From Diploptera punctata (taxonomy: Eukaryota > Arthropoda > Insecta > Blattodea > Blaberidae): a DNA stretch of 64,000 nucleotides. The first letter of the stretch is position 1. Each line of letters begins with the position of its first letter. The notes under the pieces are model-generated. The model made no database searches, was not told the DNA's origin, and worked only from the letters and a program-made list of their open reading frames with translations. Location: the NCBI GenBank assembly GCA_030220185.1, contig JASPKZ010004571.1, positions 596,757-660,756 of the forward strand. The letters are read 5' to 3'. Shown here one piece after another: positions 29,105 to 39,905 of the stretch. A program made the translations under genes and the position numbers.

Positions 29105-29300
29105 TTTTTTTAGTATAAAACAGATTTTAGAAAAGAAATGGGAATATAATGGCACTGTGCATCTACTATATATAGACTTCAAAAAGGCATACAATTAAAT
29201 TAAGAGGGAGAAGTTATATAATATCATGCTTGAATTCGGAATTCCTAAAAAAGTTATTAAGACTTATTCAAATATGTCTAAATGGCTCAAAGAGTAATAC
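29105..29300 (+). pseudogene. Non-LTR reverse transcriptase fragment
   Basis: Reads KKWEYNGTVHLLYIDFKKAY and LYNIMLEFGIPKKVIK with one stop: the IDFKKAYD block of an RT (first catalytic aspartate in YIDF). About 60 codons, likely family C. Confidence 0.7.
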
Positions 29301-29344
29301 ATTATATAATAGAAATGGATAGACAAATGAAGGAAATATGATGA

Positions 29345-29470
29345 TCTTGAAGAAGATTTTCGGGCTGTAGGCCGTGGTCGTGAGGCTTGTAGTTCCCCGA
29401 CGTTTCGCCAGAGACTGCGTCTGGCATCCTCAAGGGTTGTCTTGAGACTGGCAATTCTGTCCACTGTCTG
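29345..29470 (-). repeat. Penelope-type 3' region with hairpin motif
   Basis: On the - strand TTGAGGATGCCAGA, loop, TCTGGCGAAACGTCGGGG (29401-29434). No ORF remains beside it. The CGAAACGTCGG ending is shared with 42788, 47852 and 48304. Confidence 0.65.
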
Positions 29471-29503
29471 TCTTATTTATACGTTCATCGCGATGTGTTC
29501 ATA

Positions 29504-29672
29504 AGTTGTATCTGCCTTCTGATTGGTCAGCGTTAGGGACTTCCATTGCTCCAATGAGATTGCTGTTTGATGGTCTAGTCGACTGTATGTTATATCTGTC
29601 TTCTGATTGGTCAGCGGTAGGGACTTCCATTGTTCCACTGAGATTGCTGTTTGATAGTCTAGTCGACTGTGC
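29504..29672. repeat. Two-copy tandem repeat of 84 bp
   Basis: TTCTGATTGGTCAGCG, AGGGACTTCCATTG and GTCTAGTCGACTGT occur at the same places in two successive 84-base units, with about ten differences. Confidence 0.85.
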
Positions 29673-29769
29673 TTGTAGAGGTTTACATTTCGCGTTTTTT
29701 AGAACCGGTATCCATACTTCGTTGACTTTTAATGATTCTTCTTTTCTTAATAATTAAATGAATCGTGAT

Positions 29770-30060
29770 GTTTTCTTACCTCATACATCTATGTTTCTTT
29801 TAACACAGCACTGCAGTATCGGCGACACTTTGTCGTCATCATCAGCTGTTTTCACGACTGTCAATTTTTTCTCCTTTTTGCCGGTAATTATCTAGACTGC
29901 CATCTGGTGTTCTTTTGAAGGAATTCCTCTTCAAACTGCCATCTGGTGTTATTTTGAATGAATCATTTCCTAAACTGCTATCTGTTGTATTTTTGAAGGA
30001 CTTTGTAATCAAGCTTGGTTCTTCCGGAATCTCAAAGTTCATAGTTCTAGTATGGTTTTT
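29770..30060 (-). pseudogene. Penelope-like ORF end with internal short repeats
   Basis: The 66-codon frame 30042-29842 starts MNFEIPEEPSLITKSFKN, the usual end of the GIY-YIG ORF, and then repeats a unit like SFKxTPDGSLxxN three to four times (11-12 aa period). The hairpin motif with GATAC in place of GAAAC is at 29816-29845 just beyond it. The repeated unit is not seen in the other copies. Confidence 0.7.
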
Positions 30061-30129
30061 TTGAATATATATATATATTTTTTTTTTTTGTTGAAACTGT
30101 TATTATGTTTGAATATTTCGATGGCTTTT

Positions 30130-30365
30130 CGTTGTAGATGGATCAACTCCATCCTCATCAGACAGCAGGCATATACAGGATTCCATGCAGTTGTGGAAAA
30201 GTGTATATAGGCACCACTAAACGCACCATCGCAACCAGACTTAAGGAGCATGAAAGATACAGTCGTCTTAAACAAATGGATAAGTCGGCAGTAGCAGAAC
30301 ACTCTTTACTTGATGGCCACAGGGTACAATACCAGAATACAGACATATTATCTAACTGCACATTA
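30130..30365 (+). pseudogene. GIY-YIG endonuclease of a different Penelope-like family
   Basis: AGIYRIPCSCGKVYIGTTKR, TIATRLKEHERYSRLKQ, DKSAVAEHSLLDGHRVQY is a clean GIY-YIG domain with the CxC insertion typical of Penelope-like nucleases. It stops being element-like at about 30365, where a family C non-LTR tail begins. Both ends are cut, so it is a fragment, though the frame is open. Confidence 0.85.
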
Positions 30366-30540
30366 ACTCAGGATAGGGATGCATGGAGAGCTTATGTGCA
30401 TGTAGCCATTTACCTAAGGCTTTGATAGAGCCAGTGAATTAGTTAATTAGCACAAAAAGACAGGTGGGTGAATGAAGAAGACTTCATAACATTGAGCTAC
30501 ATGATCTTTATAGGAAGCCAAGTCTTGTATAGTCGGACCA
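30366..30540 (+). pseudogene. Non-LTR family C fragments
   Basis: CTCAGGATAGGGATGCATGG to GATAGAGCCAGTGAATTAG matches 31491-31590 almost base for base for about 92 bases. A second piece, GTGAATGAAGAAGACTTCAT and CTACATGATCTTTATAGGA, belongs to a more 5' part of the same ORF. Confidence 0.75.
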
Positions 30541-31325
30541 ACGGATCTGCACCCCTGTAGCGCTGGCATCGTTCTTCGAAAATTACACGTCAGTTCTCAC
30601 ACCATTCCACCACGCTCCCCTTCCACTACGTCAAATAGAAGGCACTGTAACTGACCGAGTAGGGACGTTGCCAAACTTCCCCTGGTGTCAGGCTCTTGAA
30701 TAATGTAAGGTTAATTATTACGTCTTCATATTTAATTTAAGTAGGTCTAATGACACTGATTGATTTCTACGATTAATGGATATAATTATAATAGCGGATA
30801 TTTGTTGGTTAAATGGAAATTACGTGAAGGGAATTTACATATGTTGTTTTTAAAGATAAATGTTTCGTCATAAATATTTCTCCTTCACCTCATTGTCTTA
30901 TTTGGTTAGATTTGGAACGTAATCTTGAAGTCCTAACAAAATTATAAAATTTTAGGTATGAATACACAATCATGTGCCCTCCTTCTTTCTCATCCGGGCT
31001 AGGGACCGGCTATGGCAAAGTTACTACATGCTACGATTTTATTTACATATTATATAACATACTGATACTATACAGGAATTCTAATTTATGCTTATGAATT
31101 AAGCTAATGATAATAATTTACATACTATATAACATAACATACTGATACTGAGTTGACAACGCTGGACTGTGGGTGCAAATAATATCTTGCAAGAAAGCTC
31201 AAAACTGTGAGAAATGGGAGGGGAGAAAGAGAGAGATAGAAAATAGAGACAGGCAAGAATGCAGGTATGGAAATAATTTGCCGAGGGAGAAACGGAATTA
31301 GTGTTTAGTTCGCATTTCTTACGGG
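30541..31325. other. Stretch with little recognised
   Basis: A short imperfect direct duplication (CATACTGATACT, ATATAACATA) lies at 31040-31160. No domain seen. 30541-30720 is less AT-rich than its surroundings. Confidence 0.45.
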
Positions 31326-31595
31326 GGCACAGATCCGTTGCTCCAACTATAGACTGCAATCGGCAGGACATGTGGCATGGAAACTTCTTGTAGGAAAAGT
31401 ACAGTTGATAGACCAAGAATGAGGTGGGAGAATAACAACCATGATTTGAGGAAAGTAGATTATATACAGCGAATGATTGGAAAACATTATCTCAGGATAG
31501 GGATGCATGGAGAGCTTATGTGCATGTAGCCATGAACCTAAGGCTTTGATAGAGCCAGTGAATTAGTTAATTAGCACAAAAAGATGTGGATATAG
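31326..31595 (+). pseudogene. Non-LTR element 3' end, family C
   Basis: Reads the C-terminal end of the ORF with RPRMRWENN, NDWKTLSQDRDAWRAYVHVA and the 3' tail GGCTTTGATAGAGCCAGTGA. Broken. Confidence 0.75.
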
Positions 31596-31739
31596 ATTTT
31601 TTTAAATCATAGATACTCTTAACAGGAAATTATAGATCTTCAGAAATGTATACCTAAATACTAGTAATTGATTAATATTATTAAATTCTGCCCTGAATGG
31701 AATATTATGGAATAAACATATAAAAAAACTAATGTTAAT

Positions 31740-32260
31740 TTTTTTTAAAACAATAGTTAGAAGTATTATGACTTATGGGTCAGAGGTTTGGACGGGTTCG
31801 AGTCTCGGTCTAGGCGAGAATTTTTTCTCTTCAAATATATGAATTATCAATTGAAATGAAAATTAATGATAGCAGAAATGGACTATTGGAGAAGATCTGC
31901 TAGGATATCAAGGAGAGAGAAAATTAGAAATGAAATTATAAAAAAAAATGAATGTACAAAACTCAATTTTAAAATTTATTCAAGAAAACCAGCTGAAATG
32001 ATACGGACATATTAGGCGAATGGAGGACGAAAGATTACCGAAGAAAATAATGGAATGGAACGAGAAGGAAAGGACGACCAAATCTCACGTGGATCCAAGG
32101 AATTAGAGAAACTTTGGAGGACTGGAAAATAGAGGAAGAAATGTGTTATAATAGAGACGAATGGAGGAAAATTATAAAGCGAAATTGAAGAAAAATCATT
32201 GGTGCCAGAAAAATGTATCAACATTGTTAAAACCGGAAATATATATTATTAAATTAATAT
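31740..32260 (+). pseudogene. Non-LTR reverse transcriptase C-terminal end, family D
   Basis: TIVRSIMTYGSEVWT, KFIQENQLK-YGHIRRMEDE, RLPKKIMEWNEKER, SRGSKELEK, VPEKCINIV. A 45-base piece of the tRNA-like family (GGGTTCGAGTCTCGGTCTAG, then TTCTCTTCAAATAT) is inserted at about 31793-31838, directly after SEVW. Confidence 0.75.
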
Positions 32261-32264
32261 TACA

Positions 32265-32500
32265 AAAAATAGAAAATTACAAATATATCAAACCATAATT
32301 CAGAACATTTTAACATACGGTGCTGAAGTCTGGCAAATTCGTACCAGGGAAATGAAAAGAATTTTAAGTACAGAAATGGATGTTTTAAGATCAGCTGGAA
32401 AATCGAGAATGGATAGAATACAAAATAAACAAATAAGGGAAATTATGGGTGTACAAGAGGAGCTGGACATCATAGACATTATAGAAAAGAAAAGATTGCA
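32265..32500 (+). pseudogene. Non-LTR reverse transcriptase fragment, family D
   Basis: NYKYIKPxFRTFxxTVLKSG in broken frame, then ILSTEMDVLRSAGKSRMDRI, QNKQIREIMGVQEELDIIDI, IEKKRLQWY. Nearly the same as 44218-44845 on the - strand. Confidence 0.75.
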
Positions 32501-32822
32501 GTGGTATATAATGGAAATGGACAGCTAATAACAAATGAGGGAAATTTTGAGGAAGTGGCTCAATTCAAATACCTAGGAACAATAATTACAAATAGAAATG
32601 AGATACTTACTTACTGGCGCTATCGAACCCATAGGTTTATGGCCGCGCTGACATAAGCTCTCCATACATCCCTATCCTGAGCTAATCATTTCCAATCATT
32701 CCCTGTATAATCCACTTCCCTCAAATCATAGTTAATGTTATTCTCTGTAATGTATTCCCTGTAAGCCGTGGCTATAGATTCAATTAAATGCAATGAACGG
32801 CCCATGCCGAAAGCTTCAAAAG
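32501..32822. pseudogene. Junction of two family C fragments in opposite directions
   Basis: 32502-32605 (+) reads NGQLITNEGNFEEVAQFKYL, GTIITNRNEI. At 32610 it meets, tail to body, a family C 3' end on the - strand (GGCGCTATCGAACCCATAGG to about 32822). Confidence 0.7.
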
Positions 32823-33400
32823 CATGTTAATAGATCATCGCAAAAAAGGTGATCAGATCTCCGAAGGCATCATGAAAGAGATGGAAAATATTGCTTCTGA
32901 GTTAGGTATAGAAATCACACTACCAAGAATATCCAATAAGCAGACACATCGAGCTAATCCACAATATAATCCTGAAGATTACTTTAAGGTGGCCATCTTA
33001 AATCCCTACTTGGATTCCTTTCACACAGCTGAGTCAGACAGATTTGGAGAACTTCAAATGCTGCACCCTAAGAACCTAAAAACATATCTGAAAAATGGCC
33101 AAGCAACGGCGATCAACATTTCGGAGTATTATAAAATCGAGGGTTTGCCCACTGAAATTGAACTATGACACCGTATGTGGATGGGACGAAGTGACAAGGA
33201 TAAATAAAGTGATTTCGTTAACATCGTGGACGAGTATGATTTTTTTCCATCCATAAAAAAGCAATTGTAATATACCTGTCATTACCATGCACTACGGCTT
33301 CGATTGAACGCACTTTTAGCACCCTGAGAAGAGTAAGACATGGTGCCGTTGAATAATGAGAGAAAATCCCCTTAATTGTCTGTGTATGCTGTCTGCACAA
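32823..33400 (+). pseudogene. hAT transposase C-terminal half
   Basis: An open frame of 114 codons (from 32824) reads ASELGIEITLPRISNKQTHR, ANPQYNPEDYFKVAILNPYL, DSFHTAESDRF, the segment preceding the dimerisation domain of hAT transposases of the 52-kDa-repressor type. After a stop and frame change it reads IVIYLSLPCTTASIERTFST and LRRVRHG, the hAT C-terminal dimerisation motif (normally A/S-ERxFSxLRRIK). Stops show it is dead; the N-terminal finger and catalytic start are missing. Confidence 0.83.
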
Positions 33401-33676
33401 AAAAAAAAAAGAACTTACTAAGAATGATACTGAAAATTTCAAACAAAACGTACTTAAAAAATGTTCCCTAACGAAAAGGCGAGTCGAACTGTGTGTGTAT
33501 TTTTACTTTATTGGTAGCGAAAATATAGCTAATAGTTTCAATACAATTAAATATAAAAATTAAGAAGTAATCTTGATAAAAATTCAATTCGCCAAGTCTA
33601 AAAATTCTGCAATTATTTCATAATTATTCTTCATATTTCCTCTTCAATAGCGCTGTAGTTTGTAGTTTTCTTCTGA
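33401..33676. other. AT-rich stretch, nothing recognised
   Basis: No frame or repeat matched. Confidence 0.4.
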
Positions 33677-33678
33677 AA

Positions 33679-34225
33679 TACAGGGCTATTCAAAAAGAAG
33701 GAACAGACTTCAAACATTTATTTCTTCCAAACTACGAAAAATGTAAACACAATTCCAACGTTCCTGGAAAGAGAAAAATTCAAATTTCACTATTTTATGC
33801 CTTCAATATGAACACCATGTGTTACAAGACAAATATCAAAACGGTGGCTCATTTCTTACCACACACGAATCAGCTGGTATCTAGTTATCGAATTCACAGC
33901 TTCAACGATTCGATGTCGCAGATTTTCAAGAGTGTCAGGTACAGCGGGATAAAGACACGGTCTTTTACGCAACCCCAGAGATAAAAATCACACGGAGTTA
34001 GGTCTGGTGACCGGGAAGGCCATCGGTAATGAAGTTGTTGTTCTCTTCCAACGTCCTGTTGTGTCGTCATTTTAATACAAAAAATCAATATGGCAAGCAA
34101 TAGCGCCAATGCTGTCATGATCAGAACTTCAAAATTTTCTCTTTCCAGGAGTTGGAATTATGTTTTTACTTGTTGTAGTTTGGAAGAAAGAAATGTTTGA
34201 ATTCTGTTCCTTCTTTCTGCTATAT
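33679..34225 (-). mobile_element. Tc1/mariner-superfamily element, internally deleted
   Basis: Inverted ends: CAAAAAGAAGGAACAGACTT and TTATTTCTTCCAAACTAC near 33690-33730 are mirrored at 34170-34215. Together with TTCCTGGAAAGAGAAAA the inverted part is about 95 bases. TA flanks the left end. Inside, a short transposase piece is read on the - strand. Confidence 0.8.
33870..34060 (-). pseudogene. mariner-type transposase C-terminal fragment
   Basis: Reads REQQLHYRWPSRSPDLTPCD, FYLWGCVKDRVFIP and TLLKICDIESLKL. The RSPDLTPCDFxLWG block holds the last catalytic aspartate of the DDD/DDE triad in mariner-like transposases. The N-terminal DNA-binding region is absent. Confidence 0.82.
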
Positions 34226-34339
34226 ATTGAGGTTAGTTAAAAAATAAAGGCAGTATTTTGTATTTTTGATTTGTTCGTTTGTACCGGAAGGTATACAGTC
34301 GAAAAAAAATTGCACCCCCCCCCTTAATCCAATGCTGGC

Positions 34340-37300
34340 TACGCCCGTGCGTACAGGGAAGGTGTCTACTAGTTATAACTACTGTAAACAAACAGTTTTC
34401 CAAACTGATAACAGTACGTTGGTGAACATAGAGAACGTTGGTGATAGTCTGTAATTGTTTCGGCGAGAAGGGTTTAATGGCTGTTCCATTTATTGTGTTA
34501 TAGTTTACATATAATAAATTAACGTAAAAATCTGTTTTCAATAAATAAAAATTTTTCTTTTTATCATCTATTAATGTCTATTCAATTCTATTATTTTATA
34601 TACTTCACAATTTCGTCAAATATTACCTATATTTATATTATGTAGAGGGAAGGTGTCCTCTAGATGTAACTGCTGTAAACAAAGTAATTTTATTTTCCAA
34701 ACTGATTGCAAAACATAGGCGTAAGTCTGTAACTGTCTCGGTAAGAAGGGTGTAATGGCTGTTCCATTTATTGTGTCATAGTTTACATATAACAAATTAA
34801 CGTAAAAATCTGTTTTTAATAAATAAAAACGTTTCTTTTTATCATCTATTAATGTCTATTCAATTCTATTATTTTATATACTTCACAATTTCGTCAAATA
34901 TTACCTATATTTATATTATGTAGAGGGAAGGTGTCCTCTAGATGTAACTGCTGTAAAGAAAGTAATTTTATTTTCAAACTGATTGCAAAACATAGGCGTA
35001 AGTCTGTAACTGTCTCGATAAGAAGGGTGTAATGGCTGTTCCATTTATTGTGTCATAGTTTACATATAACAAATTAACGTAAAAATCTGTTTTTAATAAA
35101 TAAAAACGTTTCTTTTTATCATCTATTAATGTCTATTCAATTCTATTATTTTATATACTTCACAATTTCGTCAAATATTACCTATATTTATATTATGTAG
35201 AGGGAAGGTGTCCTCTAGATGTAACTGCTGTAAACAAAGTAATTTTATTTTCAAACTGATTGCAAAACATAGGCGTAAGTCTGTAACTGTCTCGATAAGA
35301 AGGGTGTAATGGCTGTTCCATTTATTGTGTCATAGTTTACATATAACAAATTAACGTAAAAATCTGTTTTTAATATATAAAAACGTTTCTTTTTATCATC
35401 TATTAATCTATTAATGTCTATTCAATTCTATTATTTTATATACTTCACAATTTCGTCAAATATTACCTATATTTATATTATGTAGAGGGAAGGTGTCCTC
35501 TAGATGTAACTGCTGTAAACAAAGTAATTTTATTTTCAAACTGATTGCAAAACATAGGCGTAAGTCTGTAACTGTCTCGATAAGAAGGGTGTAATGGCTG
35601 TTCCATTTATTGTGTCATAGTTTACATATAACAAATTAACGTAAAAATCTGTTTTTAATAAATAAAAACGTTTCTTTTTATCATCTATTAATCTATTAAT
35701 GTCTATTCAATTCTATTATTTTATATACTTCACAATTTCGTCAAATATTACCTATATTTATATTATGTAGAGGGAAGGTGTCCTCTAGATGTAACTGCTG
35801 TAAACAAAGTAATTATATTTTCAAACTGATTGCAAAACATAGGCGTAAGTCTGTAACTGTCTCGATAAGAAGGGTGTAATGGCTGTTCCATTTATTGTGT
35901 CATAGTTTACATATAACAAATTAACGTAAAAATCTGTTTTTAATAAATAAAAACTTTTCTTTTTATCATTAATAATGTCTATTCAATTCTATTATTTTAT
36001 ATACTTCACAATTTCGTCAAATATTACCTATATTTATATTATGTAGAGGGAAGGTGTCCTCTAGATGTAACTGCTGTAAACAAAGTAATTTTATTTTCAA
36101 ACTGATTGCAAAACATAAGCGTAAGTCTGTAACTGTCTCGATAAGAAGGGTGTAATGGCTGTTCCATTTATTGTGTCATAGTTTACATATAACAAATTAA
36201 CGTAAAAATCTGTTTTTAATAAATAAAAACGTTTCTTTTTATCATCTATTAATGTCTATTCAATTCTATTATTTTATATACTTCACAATTTCGTCAAATA
36301 TTACCTATATTTATATTATGTAGAGGGAAGGTGTCCTCTAGATGTAACCTGCTGTAAACAAAGTAATTTCATTTTCAAACTGATTGCAAAACATAAGCGT
36401 AAGTCTGTAACTGTCTCGATAAGAAGGGTGTAATGGCTGTTCCATTTATTGTGTCATAGTTTACATATAACAAATTAACGTAAAAATCTGTTTTTAATAA
36501 ATAAAAACTTTTCTTTTTATCATTAATAATGTCTATTCAATTCTATTATTTTATATACTTCACAATTTCGTCAAATATTACCTATATTTATATTATGTAG
36601 AGGGAAGGTGTCCTCTAGATGTAACTGATGTAAACAAAGTAATTTTATTTTCCAAACTGATTGCAAAACATAGGCGTAAGTCTGTGACTGTCTCGGTAAG
36701 AAGGGTGTAATGGCTGTTCCATCTATTGTGTCATAGTTTAAATATAACAAGTTAATGCAAAAAACGGCTTCTATGAATAAAATCGTTTCCTTTTATTAAT
36801 CTATTAAAATCTATTCAATTCTGTTATTTTATATACTTCATTATTTCGTCAATTTAAATGTATAATTATATTATGTAGAGGGAGGGTGTCCACTAGTTAA
36901 AACTGCTGTAAACAAAGTCCAGGAACAAAGTCAATCCTATTTTCCAAACTGACTAGGCGCAAGATTATTACAATTGTCTCAGAAACAACGATGTAGTGGC
37001 TGTTCCATGTATTGTGTTACTGTATCTAAAATAATTATGATATAAATGTTTGCTTTTACTTAAACACAAAAACACATTAATTTTCGTCTTCCAGCTCATT
37101 TATGCCAAGAAGATCGGAATAACTAGATTCCCGGACAACGCCGGGTAATCAGGACGGGGTATCTAAAAATAACTACGATATCCATTTTTCCTTTTACAAA
37201 ACACATTAATTGTCGTCTTTTAGCTCATTTATGCCAAGAAGATTGGGATAAGTAGATTCCCGGGCAACGCCGGGTAATCAGCACGGGGTATCTAAAAATA

Positions 37301-37406
37301 ATTACGATATAAATGTATAATTATTTTTCTTTTACTTATTCAACTTATCATAAAACACATTTTTTTACTTATTTAGGCATAGTAGCGCAAGACGGGTATT
37401 AGCTAG
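34340..37406 (+). mobile_element. Helitron-like element carrying a tandem array
   Basis: The right end reads GACGGGTATTAGCTAG followed by T (37403-37407), the CTAG|T end of Helitrons. Two hairpins CCCGG-ACAACG/GCAACG-CCGGG, each followed by TAATCAG, lie at 37130-37145 and 37259-37274 in two tandem 129-base units. These are Helitron 3'-end-like but sit 130-260 bases inside. I cannot fix the 5' TC end; about 34340 is a guess from where the repeat-related sequence starts. No Rep/helicase coding is present. Confidence 0.55.
34346..37050 (+). repeat. Tandem array, unit about 278 bp, nine to ten copies
   Basis: The marker GTCTATTCAATTCTATTATT recurs at about 34574, 34853, 35130, 35415, 35700, 35976, 36253, 36530 and, diverged, 36809. 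Unit lengths are therefore 276-285; the 285s come from an extra ATCTATTA. Middle copies are nearly identical (GTAGAGGGAAGGTGTCCTCT, GGCTGTTCCATTTATTGTGT), the first (34346) and last (36880) are diverged, the normal pattern when exchange homogenises the centre. Confidence 0.93.
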
Positions 37407-37772
37407 TGCACAATAAAATATAGTTATTTGTGTTCCTATCACTGGATTCACATAAAAATCACATTTGTTGTTTGTAACAAAAAAAATGAATAACAAGGGT
37501 ACAGGGAAATATACATGTTAAGTCGCTTTCTTAAATGGAGTTTGAAGTGCCATGAAATTCTCCATGGAAAGGACTATCTTTTAGACCTGTGAAACTGTTT
37601 ACTCATGGGTTTATTTACCTTAAAATTTTTGGCATACAGGAGTTACGTCATATTATTAAAATTCTATATTTTATAGAAAAAATGTATTTACTTGTTTTTT
37701 CTGCAGCTTTTATATATGGATATATTATCAATAGTAAATAAACTATAATTTTTAATCTTCTTGTTTTATTAA
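37407..37772. other. AT-rich stretch, nothing recognised
   Basis: No repeats or frames matched. Confidence 0.45.
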
Positions 37773-37887
37773 TACAGCGAGTTTCACTCGACCTGCGGCC
37801 TATAGCGGGAAAAGTGACTGCAAGTATTGAGTCATCAACTCGCGTTGCCCATGCTAGTGGCCGCAAGTCGAATGAAACTCACTTGTA
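37773..37887. mobile_element. MITE, second copy
   Basis: TACAG-CGAGTTTCACTCGACCT with GAAAAGTGACTGCAAGTATT and GAGTCATCAACTC inside, and AAGTCGAATGAAACTC at the right end. Same family as 12626-12749, shorter by about ten bases in the middle. Confidence 0.8.
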
Positions 37888-38245
37888 CAAGTTGTCATAT
37901 GCGATTATTTCCATGAAAAGTCCTTCCATAATTTTTTGTTGTTGTAATGTCACTATTATTTTATGCAAGGAGTCCTGATCAATTATTATTCAACCTCTTA
38001 TCACGTTCTCGTTTAGGAAGGTCGATTCTAAATATTCCTTCATTTGTCTCCATCCTCCCGTGCCTTTCTTCACATGTGTATCCCCTCTCTTGTAAGTTGG
38101 TTTATCCATCTTCCTCGTGGTCATTTTCCTTGTGCCTTGAGATTCTCTGTGGTAGTCTTTCCATACCATTTAAAATTATTTTCTCTTTATCCGCTGTCTC
38201 CCTAATTTCATAATTTCGTGTCTTGTCTCTTCTTGCTTTTATTCT
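37888..38245. other. Possible non-LTR remnant
   Basis: On the - strand 38000-38210 reads in pieces like a GRxxxRW tail (EERGYTCEE, KENDHEEDG), but too weak to name. Confidence 0.35.
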
Positions 38246-38540
38246 CCCAGTTACATGGATGTGAAAAATGGACTCTTGTGGGAGGAGAAAATATTACGAG
38301 TATGCTATTTGAGAATACATTTGTTAGAATTTTTGGATCAAAGAGAGTTGAACAGACAGGTGAATGGGGAAGACTAAATAACAATGATCTACATAATCTT
38401 TATAGGAAACCTGATATAATAAGAACAGTTAAGACTTGTATACTGTGATGGGCAGGATATGTGGCATGAATGGGAAATGAAAGTGCAGTGAGGCTGGTAA
38501 TAGAGAGACGGCAAACACTGTGATTTTAAAACCGAAAATT
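38246..38540 (+). pseudogene. Non-LTR family C fragment
   Basis: LHGCEKWTLVGGENITSMLF, ENTFVRIFGSKRVEQTGEWG and RLNNNDLHNLYRKPDIIRT with stop, then RWAGYVA-like sequence. This is the YGCETWTL segment to the middle of the C-terminal region. The frame is open for 76 codons. Confidence 0.78.
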
Positions 38541-38609
38541 TCAGCGGTCGTTGACTAAATTATTAATTTGGCAACCATGTGATCATCTTTCACATGTGTT
38601 TAGGGATTC

Positions 38610-38805
38610 TTCAAGAAGCAAGTCCACGGGATGTACTTTAAGCCGTGGGATCCAAGCCTGAAGATTTTTAGACTCGTAAAAGAACCTTAAGCCTGAATAA
38701 AGAGGCCTCTAAGGAAAAATTTAACGACCTTCATCATCCTAATAATACTTCAATTGCCTACTAGATGTCTCATGCCATTCATGACATCTGTAGGGAAATA
38801 ATTAT
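38610..38805. repeat. Dispersed repeat, family G
   Basis: Second copy of 4733-4935: AAGCCTGAAGATTTTTAGAC, CAATTGCCTACTAGATGTCT, CATGACATCTGTAGGGAAAT. Confidence 0.72.
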
Positions 38806-38869
38806 TTTAATAAGTTGAACAATGTCGAATATTGTAAGGTACAACTTTTATATGGTCACACATAGAAAT

Positions 38870-39550
38870 AAGTTACATTATATAATAGAAATGGACAGCT
38901 AATGACAAATGAGGGAAATTTTGAGGAAGTGGCTTAATTCAAATACCTAGGAACAATAATCACAAATGGCAATGAGATGCACAAATAAATTAAACATAGG
39001 CTCAATTCTGGAATGCATGCTATTATGCATTACAGGGACTCTTGACGCCCCAACTCCTTTCAAAATACGTTAAACTGAAAATATATAATATTATTCTACC
39101 AGTTATAATAAATGGATGCGAAACATGGACTCTTACTTTAAGGGAGGAAAGGAGATTACGGGTCTTTGAGAATAAAGTTCGTAGGAAAATATTTTTACCA
39201 ACGAGAGATGAAAAGGCAGGTGAATGGAGAAGACTACATAACAATGAACTACATGGTCTTTATAGGGAACCAGATATAATAATAACAGTTAAGTTTCATA
39301 GACTGTGATGGGCAGGACTTGTAGCACGAATGGGGAATGAAAGAGGTGCATGGAAGGTTCTTGTAGAGAAACCAGTGGGAAAACGCCCAGTTGGTAGACC
39401 AAGAATGAGAATAACATTATCCATCATTTGAGGGAAGTAGATTATACAGGGGATGATTGGAAAACATTAGCTGAGGATAGGGATATATGGAGAGCTTATG
39501 TCCGCGCGACCATGAACCTACGGGTTCGGTAGAGCCAGTGAGTTATTCCG
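38870..39550 (+). pseudogene. Non-LTR element 3' third, family C
   Basis: Longest copy of the family here. NGQLMTNEGNFEEVA-FKYLG, IITNGNEMHK, RLNSG, LKIYNIILPVIINGCETWTL, REERRLRVFENKVRRKIFLP, TGEWRRLHNNELHGLYREPD, then GRPRMR, REVDYTGDDWKTLAEDRDIW, RAYVRATMNLRVR and the tail GGGTTCGGTAGAGCCAGTGA. Several stops and frame changes. Confidence 0.85.
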
Positions 39551-39754
39551 AATGTTGTAACGTACAACTTTTATATATCATGCATTATGTCTAAATATGT
39601 GATAATTTTTATTGGGTTTTCTGTAGGATTAACAAAATGTAGACGATATAAAATAATATATGCCGGTACGTGATACAGCTGTATAGAAATAATTTTAACT
39701 TTTCGCGCCAGATAGTATTTTATCAGGAATCCTCGGCCTAGTTGCTCATAAACA

Positions 39755-39905
39755 CCCGTCCGTCGCCGTGGCCGTAGTCGGTAGAGTCCTTACCTTCCAC
39801 TCCGGCGACCCGGGTTCGATTTTAAATCTCCACACTGGGTCTGGGTGTGTGTCCTGTCCTTGTGTTTATATGTGAGAATAAAATAAAGTTAACGAAAAGG
39901 TAAAA
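39755..39905 (+). mobile_element. tRNA-derived SINE, family D
   Basis: A box TGGCCGTAGTCGGTAGAG, B box GGGTTCGATTTT, body with GGGTCTGGGTGTGTGTCCTG and a tail TGTGAGAATAAAATAAAG. Head and body as in SINEs. Only copy in the window. Confidence 0.78.

Noticed and set aside
34574..36830. CRISPR or rRNA spacer-like repeats
   Set aside because: The whole 278-base unit is repeated with no spacer; no rRNA sequence is near it.
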